The notes under the pieces were generated by a model, which was given only the letters and a program-made list of their open reading frames with translations, did not search any database and was not told the DNA's origin. Of a stretch of DNA of 64,000 nucleotides, positions 42,633 through 51,697 are shown piece by piece. Source of the DNA: Sporosarcina ureilytica (GTDB lineage: Bacteria > Bacillota > Bacilli > Bacillales_A > Planococcaceae); assembly GCF_001753205.1 (NCBI RefSeq), contig NZ_CP017560.1, positions 2,914,001 through 2,978,000 on the forward strand. Reading direction: 5' to 3'. Position 1 is the stretch's first letter, and the number at the start of each line of letters is the position of its first letter. The translations under genes and the position numbers were made by a program.

Positions 42633-43469
42633 TTAACCTTTAACTGCTCCACCCATTCCGCTAACAAGGTGCTTTTGTGCGTAAGCGAATAGGATAACAG
42701 CTGGAACTAATGCAATCACACTTCCTGCGGCTAACGCACCATAGTTAACGTTAAACTCGCCCATCATAAAGCTTAAACCAACCGGTAATGTAAATTTACT
42801 TTGCTGATTTGTTAGCATCAATGCAAGTAAAAATTCATTCCATGTGTAAATAAATGTAAAGACTGCTGTTGCAACAATTCCTGGCAGTAACAATGGGAAC
42901 ATCACGAATCGTAACGCTTGTAACTTACTACAACCATCTACCGCCGCTGCCTCTTCCAACTCTCGTGGAATATTACTAATAAACCCGCTCATTAATATCG
43001 TTGTGAAAGGAATTTCAACAGCCGTGTACGTAATAATTAGGGAAAGCGGATTACTAATTAACCCCATGTTTTTAAAGATAATAAACAATGGAATAATCAA
43101 CATTGCCCTAGGAATAAACTGTGTACTCAATAACATGAGTAAGAATGAACCTTTACCCTTAAATTTATATCGAGTTAAGGCATATCCAGATAATGTGGAT
43201 AAAATGATGACGACAAATACTGTCGTGATACCAATGATTAAACTATTTTTAAAGAACGTTGCAAAACCTACGTTATTCCATGCGACAACAAAGTTTTCAA
43301 CCGTTGGCGAAGTAGGCAAGTATTCTAAAGGACGTTTAATAATATCTCCTTCATGTTTAAATGCCGTGTTGATCGTCCAATAGATTGGAAAGATTGTCCA
43401 CATGAACATTAACGTGATTGGGAGGTAGAAAAATAATACTTTGTTCGTTCGTCCATTTGTATTAAACAT
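42633..43469 (-). CDS. ABC sugar transporter permease (YesQ-like)
   Basis: A 278-residue permease with six helices and the EAA loop IPRELEEAAAVDGCSKLQALRFVMFPLLLPGIVATAVFTF (about residues 177-216). It follows its partner permease by 6 bp. Like the other importer in the window it lacks a dedicated ATPase. Confidence 0.93.
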   Translation of the reverse strand: MFNTNGRTNKVLFFYLPITLMFMWTIFPIYWTINTAFKHEGDIIKRPLEYLPTSPTVENFVVAWNNVGFATFFKNSLIIGITTVFVVIILSTLSGYALTRYKFKGKGSFLLMLLSTQFIPRAMLIIPLFIIFKNMGLISNPLSLIITYTAVEIPFTTILMSGFISNIPRELEEAAAVDGCSKLQALRFVMFPLLLPGIVATAVFTFIYTWNEFLLALMLTNQQSKFTLPVGLSFMMGEFNVNYGALAAGSVIALVPAVILFAYAQKHLVSGMGGAVKG

Positions 43470-43475
43470 TTTTAA

Positions 43476-44399
43476 TTAGTCCTCCCTTTCATAGCGAGTA
43501 ATCTTTAAGTAAAAGATTGCAAATGCGAATAATAAAACAAACGAGATGACTGTTAATGCAGAACCATAGCCGAAATCGCTTCCATTGATTGCTAAGTTTG
43601 CAATATACATGGTCAGCGTAGTTGTCGAGTTAGCAGGACCTCCGCCAGTTAAGTTGAAAATCAAGTCGACGTTATTAAACTCCCATACCGTTCGTAGTAA
43701 AGTCGTTAACACGATTGTGTTTTTCAAGTGTGGCAAAGTAATATGGACAAATGATTCCCATTTACTCGCACCATCAATTTCAGATGCTTCATATAACTCT
43801 TCTGGAATACTTTGTAATGATGCTAATAATGTAATCGCAAAGAATGGAATTCCTCTCCATAATTCAGCAATGATCACTGAAATGAAAGCGCTTGTAGTGC
43901 CGGCCAAAAAAGCTTGCGGTTCACTAATAATGCCTAACTTCATTAAAATGTCATTAAAGACGCCCATATGCTCGTTATACATTAATGACCACATAACCGA
44001 AGCAAGAACCCCTGAGATTGCCCACGGTATAAACGCAATCGCTCTCACAAATCCTCTCAATCTAAATGTTTGGTTTAAAAGTAATGCAAAAATCAAACCA
44101 AAAATCAATTGAAGACCAACTTGTGAAACTACCCATTTTAAACTTGTTAGTAAACTCGGAAAGAATAGCTTATCTTCCGTAAATATTTTCACGAAGTTAT
44201 CAAAACCAGCGAAGCTATTATAAAAAGGCGCTGATATATCATAATTCTGAAAACTGTAGTAGAATACAGTACCAATTGGGTAGAATAAAAAAGTAGCGAT
44301 GATCAGAAACGAAGGCAAAATAAATAAATAAGGAATCCAATTATCTATTTTAAATCTTCTTTCAGCTTTAACGTTTTCACTTAGTTGCTTTGTGCTCAT
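43476..44399 (-). CDS. ABC sugar transporter permease (YesP-like)
   Basis: A 307-residue permease with six helices and the EAA loop IPEELYEASEIDGASKWESFVHITLPHLKNTIV (about residues 202-234). It is the first gene of the long leftward array (binding protein, GH105, yesM/yesN-like genes, kdgA, kdgK, kduI, kduD). A perfect cre box lies 40 bp upstream. Confidence 0.93.
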   Translation of the reverse strand: MSTKQLSENVKAERRFKIDNWIPYLFILPSFLIIATFLFYPIGTVFYYSFQNYDISAPFYNSFAGFDNFVKIFTEDKLFFPSLLTSLKWVVSQVGLQLIFGLIFALLLNQTFRLRGFVRAIAFIPWAISGVLASVMWSLMYNEHMGVFNDILMKLGIISEPQAFLAGTTSAFISVIIAELWRGIPFFAITLLASLQSIPEELYEASEIDGASKWESFVHITLPHLKNTIVLTTLLRTVWEFNNVDLIFNLTGGGPANSTTTLTMYIANLAINGSDFGYGSALTVISFVLLFAFAIFYLKITRYERED

Positions 44400-44416
44400 C
44401 TTACTCCCCCTTCATC

Positions 44417-44453
44417 CTTAATCTAGTTTCAACTTTATATGAAAACGCTTTCT
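44417..44453 (-). promoter_or_regulatory. Control region of the YesPQO-type operon: cre box and CTTAATCTAG half-site
   Basis: TGAAAACGCTTTCT at 44440-44453 fits the cre consensus at every position. CTTAATCTAG at 44417-44426 equals one arm of the inverted repeat at 40065-40097. A weak promoter (TTTACT, about 18 bp, CATATA) may overlap the cre box. Confidence 0.7.
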
Positions 44454-44604
44454 TTTAAAAGTAAATTTTTTAAGGTCTTTGTTAAATATTTTAACATGTT
44501 ATATTACAGGATATTTTGTAGATAAATGTCGTAACACAAATTTATTGATTATAAATGATTGATTTCATCACGTGTGGCCCGTTCTGCTACTCCTACTTAA
44601 AAGG

Positions 44605-45109
44605 ATGCAACGTATCGGTAAAGGGATGCAACGCTCGTGCAAAAGTAGTCAACTTTTAATAAAAAGAATACAACGCTGGCGAAAGTATGCAACGTATCGA
44701 TAAAAGCATGCAACGCTCGTGCCAAAGTAGTCAACGTTTAATGAAAAGAATGCAACGCTGGCGAAAGTATGCAACGTATCGATAAAAGCATGCAACGCTC
44801 GTCCCAAAGTAGTCAACGTTTAATGAAAAGAATACAACGCTGGCGAAAGTATGCAACGTATCGATAAAAGCATGCAACGCTCGTCCCAAAGTAATCAACG
44901 TTTAATGAAAAGAATACAACGCTGGCGAAAGTATGCAACGTATCGATAAAAGCATGCAACGCTCGTGCCAAAGTAGTCAACGTTTAATGAAAAGAATACA
45001 ACGCTGGAGAGAGTATGCAACGTATCGGTAAAGGGATGCAGCGCTCGTGCCAAAGTAGTCAACGTTTACTGAAATGAATGCAACGCTGGCGAAAGTATGC
45101 AACGTATCA
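44605..45109. repeat. 82-bp tandem repeat with an internal 21-bp period
   Basis: ATGCAACGTATC recurs at 44605, 44687, 44769, 44851, 44933, 45015 and 45097, exactly every 82 bp: six full units plus a truncated seventh. Within each unit four related cores (ATGCAACG, ATGCAACG, AGTCAACG, AATRCAACG) start at offsets 0, 21, 42 and 63. Because 82 is not a multiple of three and stops occur, it is not coding. It fills most of the 831-bp gap between the ABC operon and the permease gene. Stretches 44454-44604 and 45110-45181 show nothing else. Confidence 0.95.
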
Positions 45110-45181
45110 ATGCTAGCAATTTTCGGTCACATCAACGAAATCTGCTAAAATCAATAGTAAAATACAATAATCAGGCAAACA

Positions 45182-45228
45182 AAAATCAACAGCTCTTTTA
45201 TTATTAAAATAAGAGAGCTGTTGATTTT
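45182..45228 (-). terminator. Terminator of the permease gene at 45231
   Basis: AAAATCAACAGCTCT (45182-45196) and AGAGCTGTTGATTTT (45214-45228) form a perfect 15-bp stem flanked by A/T tracts, immediately after the permease stop. The minus strand continues TTTTTG. Confidence 0.85.
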
Positions 45229-45230
45229 GA

Positions 45231-46604
45231 TTATAATAAGAAGTAAGCAATGAGCGTGCCGATTCCGCCAAATATGAATGCGTATGCTAAGTTCATTAAC
45301 GTAATTCGATATGGACTTTGTTCTAAGCTCATCGCGGTTAGTGTAACAACTAAACCATATGTGCCAACTGTTAGTGTTGCAATTGCACTTGTCACCAATA
45401 CAATCGCTATACTTAGCGGATTATAAACAGTTAATAAAGTACTGATTAAACTGCCTAAGATTCCTAGCGTTGCAACGGGATGAATGCCAAACATACTCAA
45501 TCCGATAAATAATACTTGAATGACAAAAAACACGAGCAATGGATATTCAGAGACATATAAAATTGGTTTTTGAATGACATCTAAAAATGCTGCGCTACTT
45601 ATACTATAGGAGAAAAATGATAGCGAAATAAATAGAATCACAAAATTTTGCATGGTATTCGTTTTTTCTTTCCATGTATTCCAGCCAATTGCCCAAAAGC
45701 TTCGTAACCGCTTCATAATAACAGACCAAATTAATGTAAATGGAAAGATGAGCAGGGTGACAGTTAAAATAAAGTCAATCTCAAATAATGTTCCGCCTAT
45801 AATGACTAGCGCCAGAAACAATACGAGTGCACCCGCGAGATGAAAGATCTTACCGCCAAGTCCTTTCGTGCTCACTTCTTCCGGCTCATTAACATCTGTA
45901 GCTTGATATGTATATTTTTTAAAATAGTAACGTCCCCAGATTGAATCTAATGTAAATGTTATGACTGCAACGAGCAATAGCCATGGGAAAATTGAAACAT
46001 AGGAAACACCTGTTAAAAAGATGGGTAAAGCGACTAAAATTTCAAGCGGACTCCAAAGTACCGCCAACGAAAAACCTCTAAGTGTTGATGCGCTGATGAA
46101 TGCATTTCTCACTTTTCTATCGACAGGCGCTAAATTTCTTTTTAATACTTCTTGTGAAATAGACACCGCAGATAAATTTAAAAACGCAGCTAACGTAAGG
46201 GTCGTCCCTGAACCTCGGGTATATAACTTCCCTAAGTCCGATACATTAGCTCTCATTAATGTATTTAAACTACGATCAAATCTACCACTCCTTACAACGC
46301 TATTCATCCAAGGTAACATTGCTAGTAAGGTGAGTAGAGATAGATTGGACGTAATAATACTAGGAATCACCGATACTGATTCGCCAGTTGTCCAAAATAG
46401 ATAAGCGCCTACAGTTAAAAAAGAAACACTAAGGATTAGAAACAGACGTGAGGCGCCTATAAAAGAAACCACTAGCATAATCAATGCAAATACACCAATC
46501 ATATAATTTAATGTTTCATGTTCAATGAATATATTGGCAATGTGCAAAGTAAAAACAAATGTATAAAATATATATAAATATTGAAACAGTGGACTCCCCT
46601 TCAT
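45231..46604 (-). CDS. Uncharacterised 12-helix permease, copy 1
   Basis: A 457-residue protein of about twelve membrane helices. I do not recognise a characterised family. It resembles the protein at 52027-53397 in length, helix pattern and several segments: FGIHPVATLGILGS here against IGVHQIITVTLLAT, and a GTYGLVV segment against SYGVLLA. Both have the long-helix, re-entrant look of the ion-transporter (ArsB/DctM-like) superfamily. GGAGG precedes the ATG. It lies 109 bp after larC1 and may share its promoter; a sugar-acid or nickel-related role is conceivable but unsupported. Confidence 0.6.
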   Translation of the reverse strand: MKGSPLFQYLYIFYTFVFTLHIANIFIEHETLNYMIGVFALIMLVVSFIGASRLFLILSVSFLTVGAYLFWTTGESVSVIPSIITSNLSLLTLLAMLPWMNSVVRSGRFDRSLNTLMRANVSDLGKLYTRGSGTTLTLAAFLNLSAVSISQEVLKRNLAPVDRKVRNAFISASTLRGFSLAVLWSPLEILVALPIFLTGVSYVSIFPWLLLVAVITFTLDSIWGRYYFKKYTYQATDVNEPEEVSTKGLGGKIFHLAGALVLFLALVIIGGTLFEIDFILTVTLLIFPFTLIWSVIMKRLRSFWAIGWNTWKEKTNTMQNFVILFISLSFFSYSISSAAFLDVIQKPILYVSEYPLLVFFVIQVLFIGLSMFGIHPVATLGILGSLISTLLTVYNPLSIAIVLVTSAIATLTVGTYGLVVTLTAMSLEQSPYRITLMNLAYAFIFGGIGTLIAYFLL

Positions 46605-46713
46605 TTAAAATCCTCCAAAAACAATAATGTATCCTCAAAATTCAATGCCATCCTATTTGTTTGGCTAATAATTAATTAGGAAAGGGCAAGATTTATTACA
46701 TTCCTATCGTTTA

Positions 46714-47463
46714 TTATGATAACGTACCGAGCATCACGCGAAGCACATTTGGGTGGCTTGGAAAAGTTTTCGTTCCCGCACCATAACCGATTGATTCTAC
46801 TGTCATGTCTGGTAGTGTGCCAAATGACTCTGCAAGTGCCGCTACAATTGCCGCTCCTGTTGGCGTTGCCAGCTCCCCTTTTATTTGCGATGACGCAAGT
46901 GGAACCCCACGAAGAATCTCCAATGTTGCCGGCGCCGGTACAGGATAAATTCCATGGTCGATATGTATTTTTCCAGAACCTACAGGAATCGGAGACGATT
47001 GAATCGTATCCACATTCAACTGGTCAAGTAAAATTGCTGCGCCCACTATGTCGATAATCGAATCAACTGCCCCCACTTCATGAAAGTGAACTTCTTCAAG
47101 TGGAACCCCATGAATTTTCCCTTCCGCAATGCCGATCTTTTCGAAAATACTTAATGCAATATTCGTTGCACGGTCGGAAAAATTAGCGGATGTAATCAAC
47201 TCGACAATATGCTTATAAGCTCGATGATCGTGGTGATGATGTTCATGATGTTCGTTAAGACGTTCTGTTAAAACTACATCAAACTTTGTACTGCTAATCC
47301 CATTTTTCACGACATATGAAAACTTTAGTTCATATTCATCTTCTATAGTAAGCTTCTTAAGTTCGCTTGTTAAATGCTCAGGGTCTCCCCCCGCATCGAT
47401 TAATGCCCCAATAACCATATCTCCACTAACACCTGAAAAACAATCAAAATACAGGATATTCAT
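46714..47463 (-). CDS. larC1: LarC N-terminal half (LarC1), nickel-pincer cofactor insertase subunit
   Basis: These 249 residues match only the N-terminal half of LarC: ILYFDCFSGVSGDMVIGALIDAG opens the protein, a His-rich stretch (residues 72-80) probably handles nickel, and VHFHEVGAVDSIIDIVGAA and LATPTGAAIVAALAESFG follow. The reading frame ends at a clean TAA. The next 110 bp contain no C-terminal half in any frame and lead to an unrelated permease. The missing half is larC2 at 2067-2537; 249 plus 156 residues equals a normal full-length LarC. GGCGG-type ribosome binding site before the ATG. The gene is divergent from the ROK regulator, and the gap carries an operator-like site and the palindrome TATACTAAATAAAGTATA (47485-47502). 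Confidence 0.9.
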   Translation of the reverse strand: MNILYFDCFSGVSGDMVIGALIDAGGDPEHLTSELKKLTIEDEYELKFSYVVKNGISSTKFDVVLTERLNEHHEHHHHDHRAYKHIVELITSANFSDRATNIALSIFEKIGIAEGKIHGVPLEEVHFHEVGAVDSIIDIVGAAILLDQLNVDTIQSSPIPVGSGKIHIDHGIYPVPAPATLEILRGVPLASSQIKGELATPTGAAIVAALAESFGTLPDMTVESIGYGAGTKTFPSHPNVLRVMLGTLS

Positions 47464-47541
47464 CTACATACCGCCTTTCTTTGCTATACTAAATAAAGTA
47501 TACACTTAAATAAACAAATGCTATAACGATTTACTTTCCAA

Positions 47542-47564
47542 TTAGTTGGACCAATAAATAAACT
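47542..47564. promoter_or_regulatory. Operator-like site (ROK/XylR type) between larC1 and the ROK gene
   Basis: The site begins TTAGTTGG and ends AATAAACT, and by eye matches the uxaC site at about 18 of 23 positions. It lies 30 bp before the ROK start, consistent with autoregulation, and within reach of the larC1 promoter. Confidence 0.55.
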
Positions 47565-47593
47565 CTTTTCATTCATAAACAGGAGGATTTTTT

Positions 47594-48772
47594 ATGATTA
47601 CAGGTGACGGTGCATATATCAAGAAAATAAACAGAGGATTAATCCTAAGTAAGATTATTGAACATAAAGCCGTTTCCAGGGCAGATTTGTCAAAAATCAC
47701 TGGATTAAACAAAGCTACCATTTCTGTTCAAGTTGCAGATTTATTAAATGATCATTTAATTTATGAAACCCAACAAGAACATAATGTCGTTGGGAGAAGA
47801 CCAATTCTACTATCCATTAATCGCAGTGCTGGTTACGTATTAGGAATTGATTTGGATTACAAATACATACAATATACGGTATCTGATTTAGGCGGACATC
47901 CCGTCGATTTTCATGCCGTTGAATTGGAAACAGAAAATTATCATGACATTTTGAAAATACTAATTGACCAAATAAAAGCGTACCAAGAAAAATGGTCTGC
48001 TTCTACTTATGGCTTAATTAGTGTAACAATTGGTATTCATGGAACTGTTAATAATGATGAACGTATTAATTTTGTTCCTACCTATCAATGGCAAAACATT
48101 GGATTAAAAGAGGACTTAAATAAAGAACTAGACATTGAAATATCGATTCAAAATAACGCAAATTTATCGGCTTATGCTGAACGTGTGTATCAGTACCATG
48201 AAAGTAATAATCTGCTTTGCATTATGCTTTTCTCCGGTATTGGTGTTGGAATCATGATTGACCGAAAATTACATAAAGGCTTTCACGGATATGCAGGTGA
48301 AATGGGGCATATGATTATTCGCCAAGACGGTGACGCTTGTAATTGCGGAAACCGTGGTTGTTGGGAACTGTACTCTTCTGAAAAAAGTTTATTAAAAAAG
48401 TTGAAAAAGCACTTACATAGGACACCCCTTTCCTATGATGACATTCGTCAACTTATTGAGGAACAAGATCCAACAACATTGGAGATTTTAGAAGAATATA
48501 TCATCGATCTTTCAACTGGCCTAAACAATATTATTAATATGTATAATCCCGAAACATTGGTGTTAACGAGTGAAATATTAAAAATGTATCCGGATGTAAT
48601 TGAGAAAATCAAAAGCAATTTAAAATCTACTGTAAGTGAATACGGTTCACTTGCCCTTTCAGAACTTGGCAAGAAATCCTGCTCCATGGGGGCATGTGCT
48701 TTGGCCATTCAACGTTTTCTCGAAGTGCCTGAAGTTGTTTTAACTTTGGAGAATACAGTCGTAAAAAAATAA
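47594..48772 (+). CDS. ROK-family transcriptional repressor (XylR/NagC type)
   Basis: A 392-residue repressor. The N-terminal winged HTH is SRADLSKITGLNKATISVQVADLL (about residues 30-53). The ROK sugar-kinase-like domain follows from about residue 85, with GYAGEMGHMI and the zinc-binding motif CNCGNRGCWE (about residues 247-256). ROK repressors bind AT-rich palindromes with TTTGTT/AACAAA half-sites and respond to a sugar or its derivative. Five sites of that type lie in this window, before larA, dctP, the yesS-like gene, this gene/larC1, and uxaC. A strong AGGAGG precedes the ATG. The effector may be a uronate or aldonate. Confidence 0.92.
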   Translation: MITGDGAYIKKINRGLILSKIIEHKAVSRADLSKITGLNKATISVQVADLLNDHLIYETQQEHNVVGRRPILLSINRSAGYVLGIDLDYKYIQYTVSDLGGHPVDFHAVELETENYHDILKILIDQIKAYQEKWSASTYGLISVTIGIHGTVNNDERINFVPTYQWQNIGLKEDLNKELDIEISIQNNANLSAYAERVYQYHESNNLLCIMLFSGIGVGIMIDRKLHKGFHGYAGEMGHMIIRQDGDACNCGNRGCWELYSSEKSLLKKLKKHLHRTPLSYDDIRQLIEEQDPTTLEILEEYIIDLSTGLNNIINMYNPETLVLTSEILKMYPDVIEKIKSNLKSTVSEYGSLALSELGKKSCSMGACALAIQRFLEVPEVVLTLENTVVKK

Positions 48773-48816
48773 AAGTATAGGACGAGGAATTGTTCCCGTC
48801 CTATACTTTTTATTTT
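48771..48816. terminator. Bidirectional terminator between the ROK gene and gnd
   Basis: AAAAGTATAGGACG (48771-48784) and CGTCCTATACTTTT (48797-48810) form a perfect 14-bp stem with flanking A and T tracts between convergent genes. Confidence 0.9.
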
Positions 48817-48826
48817 TCCTTGATAA

Positions 48827-50236
48827 TTAGAACCAGTTCGTATGGAATGTACCTTCTTTATCTTTACGCTCATACGTATGCGCACCGAAATAGTCACGTT
48901 GCGCTTGAATAAGGTTTGCAGATAAGTTTTCAGAACGGTAGCTGTCATAGTAAGCAATCGCACTTGAGAAGCACGGAACTGCAATTCCTTGTTGTACCGC
49001 AACGGATACAACTTCACGTAATGCCGATTGGTACTCTCCGACAATATCCTTGAAATAAGGATCTAATAATAAGTTTTCAAGTTCTGGATTACGGTCATAT
49101 GCATCTTTAATGTTTTGTAAGAATTGTGCACGGATAATACAGCCGCCGCGCCAAATCATCGCAATTTCACCGTAATTTAAGTTCCAGTCATTCTCTTCAG
49201 AATGTGCACGCATTTGAGCAAAACCTTGTGCATATGAACAAATTTTACTCATAAACAATGCTTTTCGTACTGCTTCGATAAGTTCTTCCCGATTGCCTTC
49301 ATACTTTGGCACTTCAGGTGCAACTAATACTTTACTTGCACGGACACGCTCATCTTTCATCGATGAAATTGTACGGGCGAATACAGATTCTGTAATAAGT
49401 GGAAGTGGAACACCAATATCTAATGCATTTTTACTCGTCCATGCACCCGTTCCTTTTTGACCTGCTTTATCTAAAATAACTTCAACTAATGGTTGGCCAG
49501 TTTCCTCGTCAACTTTCGTGAAAATCTCAGAAGTAATTTCGATTAAGTAGCTGTCTAATTCACCTTTATTCCACTCAGTAAAGACTTCGTGAAGCTCCTG
49601 TGCGTCTAGACCTAACACGTGTTTTAGAATGAAGTATGATTCACCAATCAATTGCATATCGCCGTACTCAATGCCGTTATGCACCATTTTCACGTAATGC
49701 CCCGCACCTTCTGGACCGATATACGTGCTGCATGAATCGCCGTCTACTTTTGCTGCGATTGCTTCAAAAATAGGTGCAACTAAATCATACGCTTCTTTTT
49801 GTCCGCCAGGCATAAGTGAAGGACCATTCAGCGCACCTTCTTCTCCACCAGAAACGCCTGTCCCGATAAAGTGAATGCCCGTTTTTTCAAGCTCTTTATT
49901 ACGACGGTTCGTATCTTCGAATAATGTGTTTCCACCGTCAATTAAAATATCGCCTTTTTCAAGGTATGGCTGTAGAGATGCAATCGTTGCATCAGTAGCA
50001 GGTCCAGCTTGAACCATTAACATAATTTTACGCGGAACTTCTAAAGAATTAACGAACTCCTCAATGCTTTTTGCACCGAAAAAATTTTTACCTTTCGCTT
50101 CATTCTCCAAAAATTCTTCTGTTCTTGACGTAGTACGGTTATATACCGAAACTGAATAGCCTCTGCTTTCAATATTCATCGCCAAGTTTTTACCCATAAC
50201 TGCTAAACCAATAACACCAAATTGTTGTTTTGACAT
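48827..50236 (-). CDS. gnd: 6-phosphogluconate dehydrogenase, decarboxylating
   Basis: A 469-residue enzyme of the long Gnd form, oxidising 6-phosphogluconate to ribulose 5-phosphate and CO2. The cofactor motif [15 protein letters not shown] is at the N-terminus, followed by [17 protein letters not shown], the catalytic-site [14 protein letters not shown] and the C-terminal [17 protein letters not shown] tail. It lies 24 bp downstream of uxaC and is evidently in the same transcript. A pentose-phosphate enzyme in a hexuronate operon is unusual and fits conversion of uronates to gluconate. A second housekeeping copy probably exists elsewhere; this may be the GntZ-like catabolic copy. Confidence 0.95.
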   Translation of the reverse strand: MSKQQFGVIGLAVMGKNLAMNIESRGYSVSVYNRTTSRTEEFLENEAKGKNFFGAKSIEEFVNSLEVPRKIMLMVQAGPATDATIASLQPYLEKGDILIDGGNTLFEDTNRRNKELEKTGIHFIGTGVSGGEEGALNGPSLMPGGQKEAYDLVAPIFEAIAAKVDGDSCSTYIGPEGAGHYVKMVHNGIEYGDMQLIGESYFILKHVLGLDAQELHEVFTEWNKGELDSYLIEITSEIFTKVDEETGQPLVEVILDKAGQKGTGAWTSKNALDIGVPLPLITESVFARTISSMKDERVRASKVLVAPEVPKYEGNREELIEAVRKALFMSKICSYAQGFAQMRAHSEENDWNLNYGEIAMIWRGGCIIRAQFLQNIKDAYDRNPELENLLLDPYFKDIVGEYQSALREVVSVAVQQGIAVPCFSSAIAYYDSYRSENLSANLIQAQRDYFGAHTYERKDKEGTFHTNWF

Positions 50237-50260
50237 ATTCTTTGTTCCTTCCTTGCTGGT

Positions 50261-51658
50261 TTATACTTCAAAATAACGCTTTGAATTTTCGTAGCAAATA
50301 TTTCTAACGTATTGCTTTAATAATGCCATATCTTTCGGAACTTTTCCTTCTTCAACCCATGAACCGAGTAAATTACATAAAATTCTTCTGAAATATTCAT
50401 GTCTCGGGAAGGACAGGAAACTTCTTGAGTCTGTTAACATCCCAACGAAATTACTAATGAGCCCGATATTTGCCAATCTTTTCATCTGGTCTTCCATACC
50501 ATCAATTGTATCATTAAACCACCATGCAGTTCCAAATTGGACCTTCCCTGCAATTTCGGAACTCTGATAATTTCCAGCCATTGAAGCCAAAACATCATTA
50601 TCATTCGCATTTAAACTATACAAAATTGTTTTAGGTAACTTATCATTTCTCTCTAATGCATCTAAGAAACTCGAAACCTTTTTAGCAATTAACACATCGC
50701 CAATGGAATCAAATCCAGTATCTGGACCTAAAATATTAAACATTCTCGTATTGTTATTTCGCTGTGCACTTAAATGAAGCTGCATTGCCCAGCCTTTTTC
50801 AGCATATAATTCGCCTAGCGTTAACAATGTATACGTTTTATATTGCTCGATTTCTTTTGCTGTTAATTGCTCTCCATTTAAACGCTTTTGGAAAATCGCT
50901 GACGCTTCATCTTTTGTTGCATCTTCATAAAACATGACGTCAATTCCATGGTCAGAACTGCGGCATCCATGCTCCGCAAAGAATTCTACACGACTTGCTA
51001 AAGCATCTAACAATGCGTCATAGTTTTCAATTGAAGTATTGGTTACTTCTCCTAGCTTTTCTACCCACGATAAGAACTCTTCTCTTTCGATATTCAACCC
51101 TTTATCCGGACGGAATGAAGGAGATACATTAATTTCGAATCCTTCTTGATGCAATGCAATATGACTTGCTAAATCATCAGTAGGATCATCTGTCGTGCCA
51201 ATGAATTCTACCTTTTTATTTGTAAGCAACGACCTTACCGACATTTCCGGAGTTGCTAATTTTGCATTAGCTTCTTCCCAAATCGCTGGCGCTGACTTTT
51301 CATTTAGCAACTCATCAATATCGAAATATCTCATTAACTCAAGATGTGTCCAGTGATATAGTGGATTACCAAACATATTCGGAACAGTTCTAGACCACGA
51401 TAAAAATTTGTCATAGTCCTCTTTATCACCAGTAATATAGGATTCATCTATCCCATTTGCACGCATTGCACGCCATTTATAGTGGTCTCCACCTAACCAA
51501 ACTTCTGCTAAGTTTCTAAAACTTTTATTTTCTAAAATTTCATGTTGATTTAAGTGGTTATGATAATCAATAATTGGTAAATCTTTTGCTGTTTCATGAT
51601 AGAGAATCTTTGCCGTCTCATTGTATAAAAGAAAATCTTCTGTAATAAATGTTTTCAA
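50261..51658 (-). CDS. uxaC: Glucuronate/galacturonate isomerase (uronate isomerase)
   Basis: A 465-residue enzyme of the amidohydrolase-fold uronate isomerase family. It converts D-glucuronate to D-fructuronate and D-galacturonate to D-tagaturonate. Metal-site DYHNHLNQ is at about residues 31-38; GGDHYKWRAMRANGIDESYITGD and later HLSAQRNNNTRMF and QFGTAWWFNDTIDGMEDQ are family signatures. The start is TTG behind GAGGGCGG. It has a well-formed promoter with a cre-like box inside and a ROK-type operator downstream (51698-51765), and gnd follows. Confidence 0.95.
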   Translation of the reverse strand: MKTFITEDFLLYNETAKILYHETAKDLPIIDYHNHLNQHEILENKSFRNLAEVWLGGDHYKWRAMRANGIDESYITGDKEDYDKFLSWSRTVPNMFGNPLYHWTHLELMRYFDIDELLNEKSAPAIWEEANAKLATPEMSVRSLLTNKKVEFIGTTDDPTDDLASHIALHQEGFEINVSPSFRPDKGLNIEREEFLSWVEKLGEVTNTSIENYDALLDALASRVEFFAEHGCRSSDHGIDVMFYEDATKDEASAIFQKRLNGEQLTAKEIEQYKTYTLLTLGELYAEKGWAMQLHLSAQRNNNTRMFNILGPDTGFDSIGDVLIAKKVSSFLDALERNDKLPKTILYSLNANDNDVLASMAGNYQSSEIAGKVQFGTAWWFNDTIDGMEDQMKRLANIGLISNFVGMLTDSRSFLSFPRHEYFRRILCNLLGSWVEEGKVPKDMALLKQYVRNICYENSKRYFEV

Positions 51659-51697
51659 AGTAAACCGCCCTCTCTTTTATAGAATCACTCATTCTAA

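Noticed and set aside
43585..44112. Open frame of 175 codons on the plus strand
   Set aside because: It is antisense to a clear ABC permease gene with a good start and family motifs.
44605..45109. Possible CRISPR array
   Set aside because: The regular spacing is caused by an 82-bp unit that repeats as a whole; there are no unique spacers, no leader and no cas genes.
46604..46714. A frameshifted larC2 directly behind larC1
   Set aside because: The 110-bp gap was read in all frames; it has stops and no DDxxGE or KKNRP-like motif, so LarC1 really ends here.
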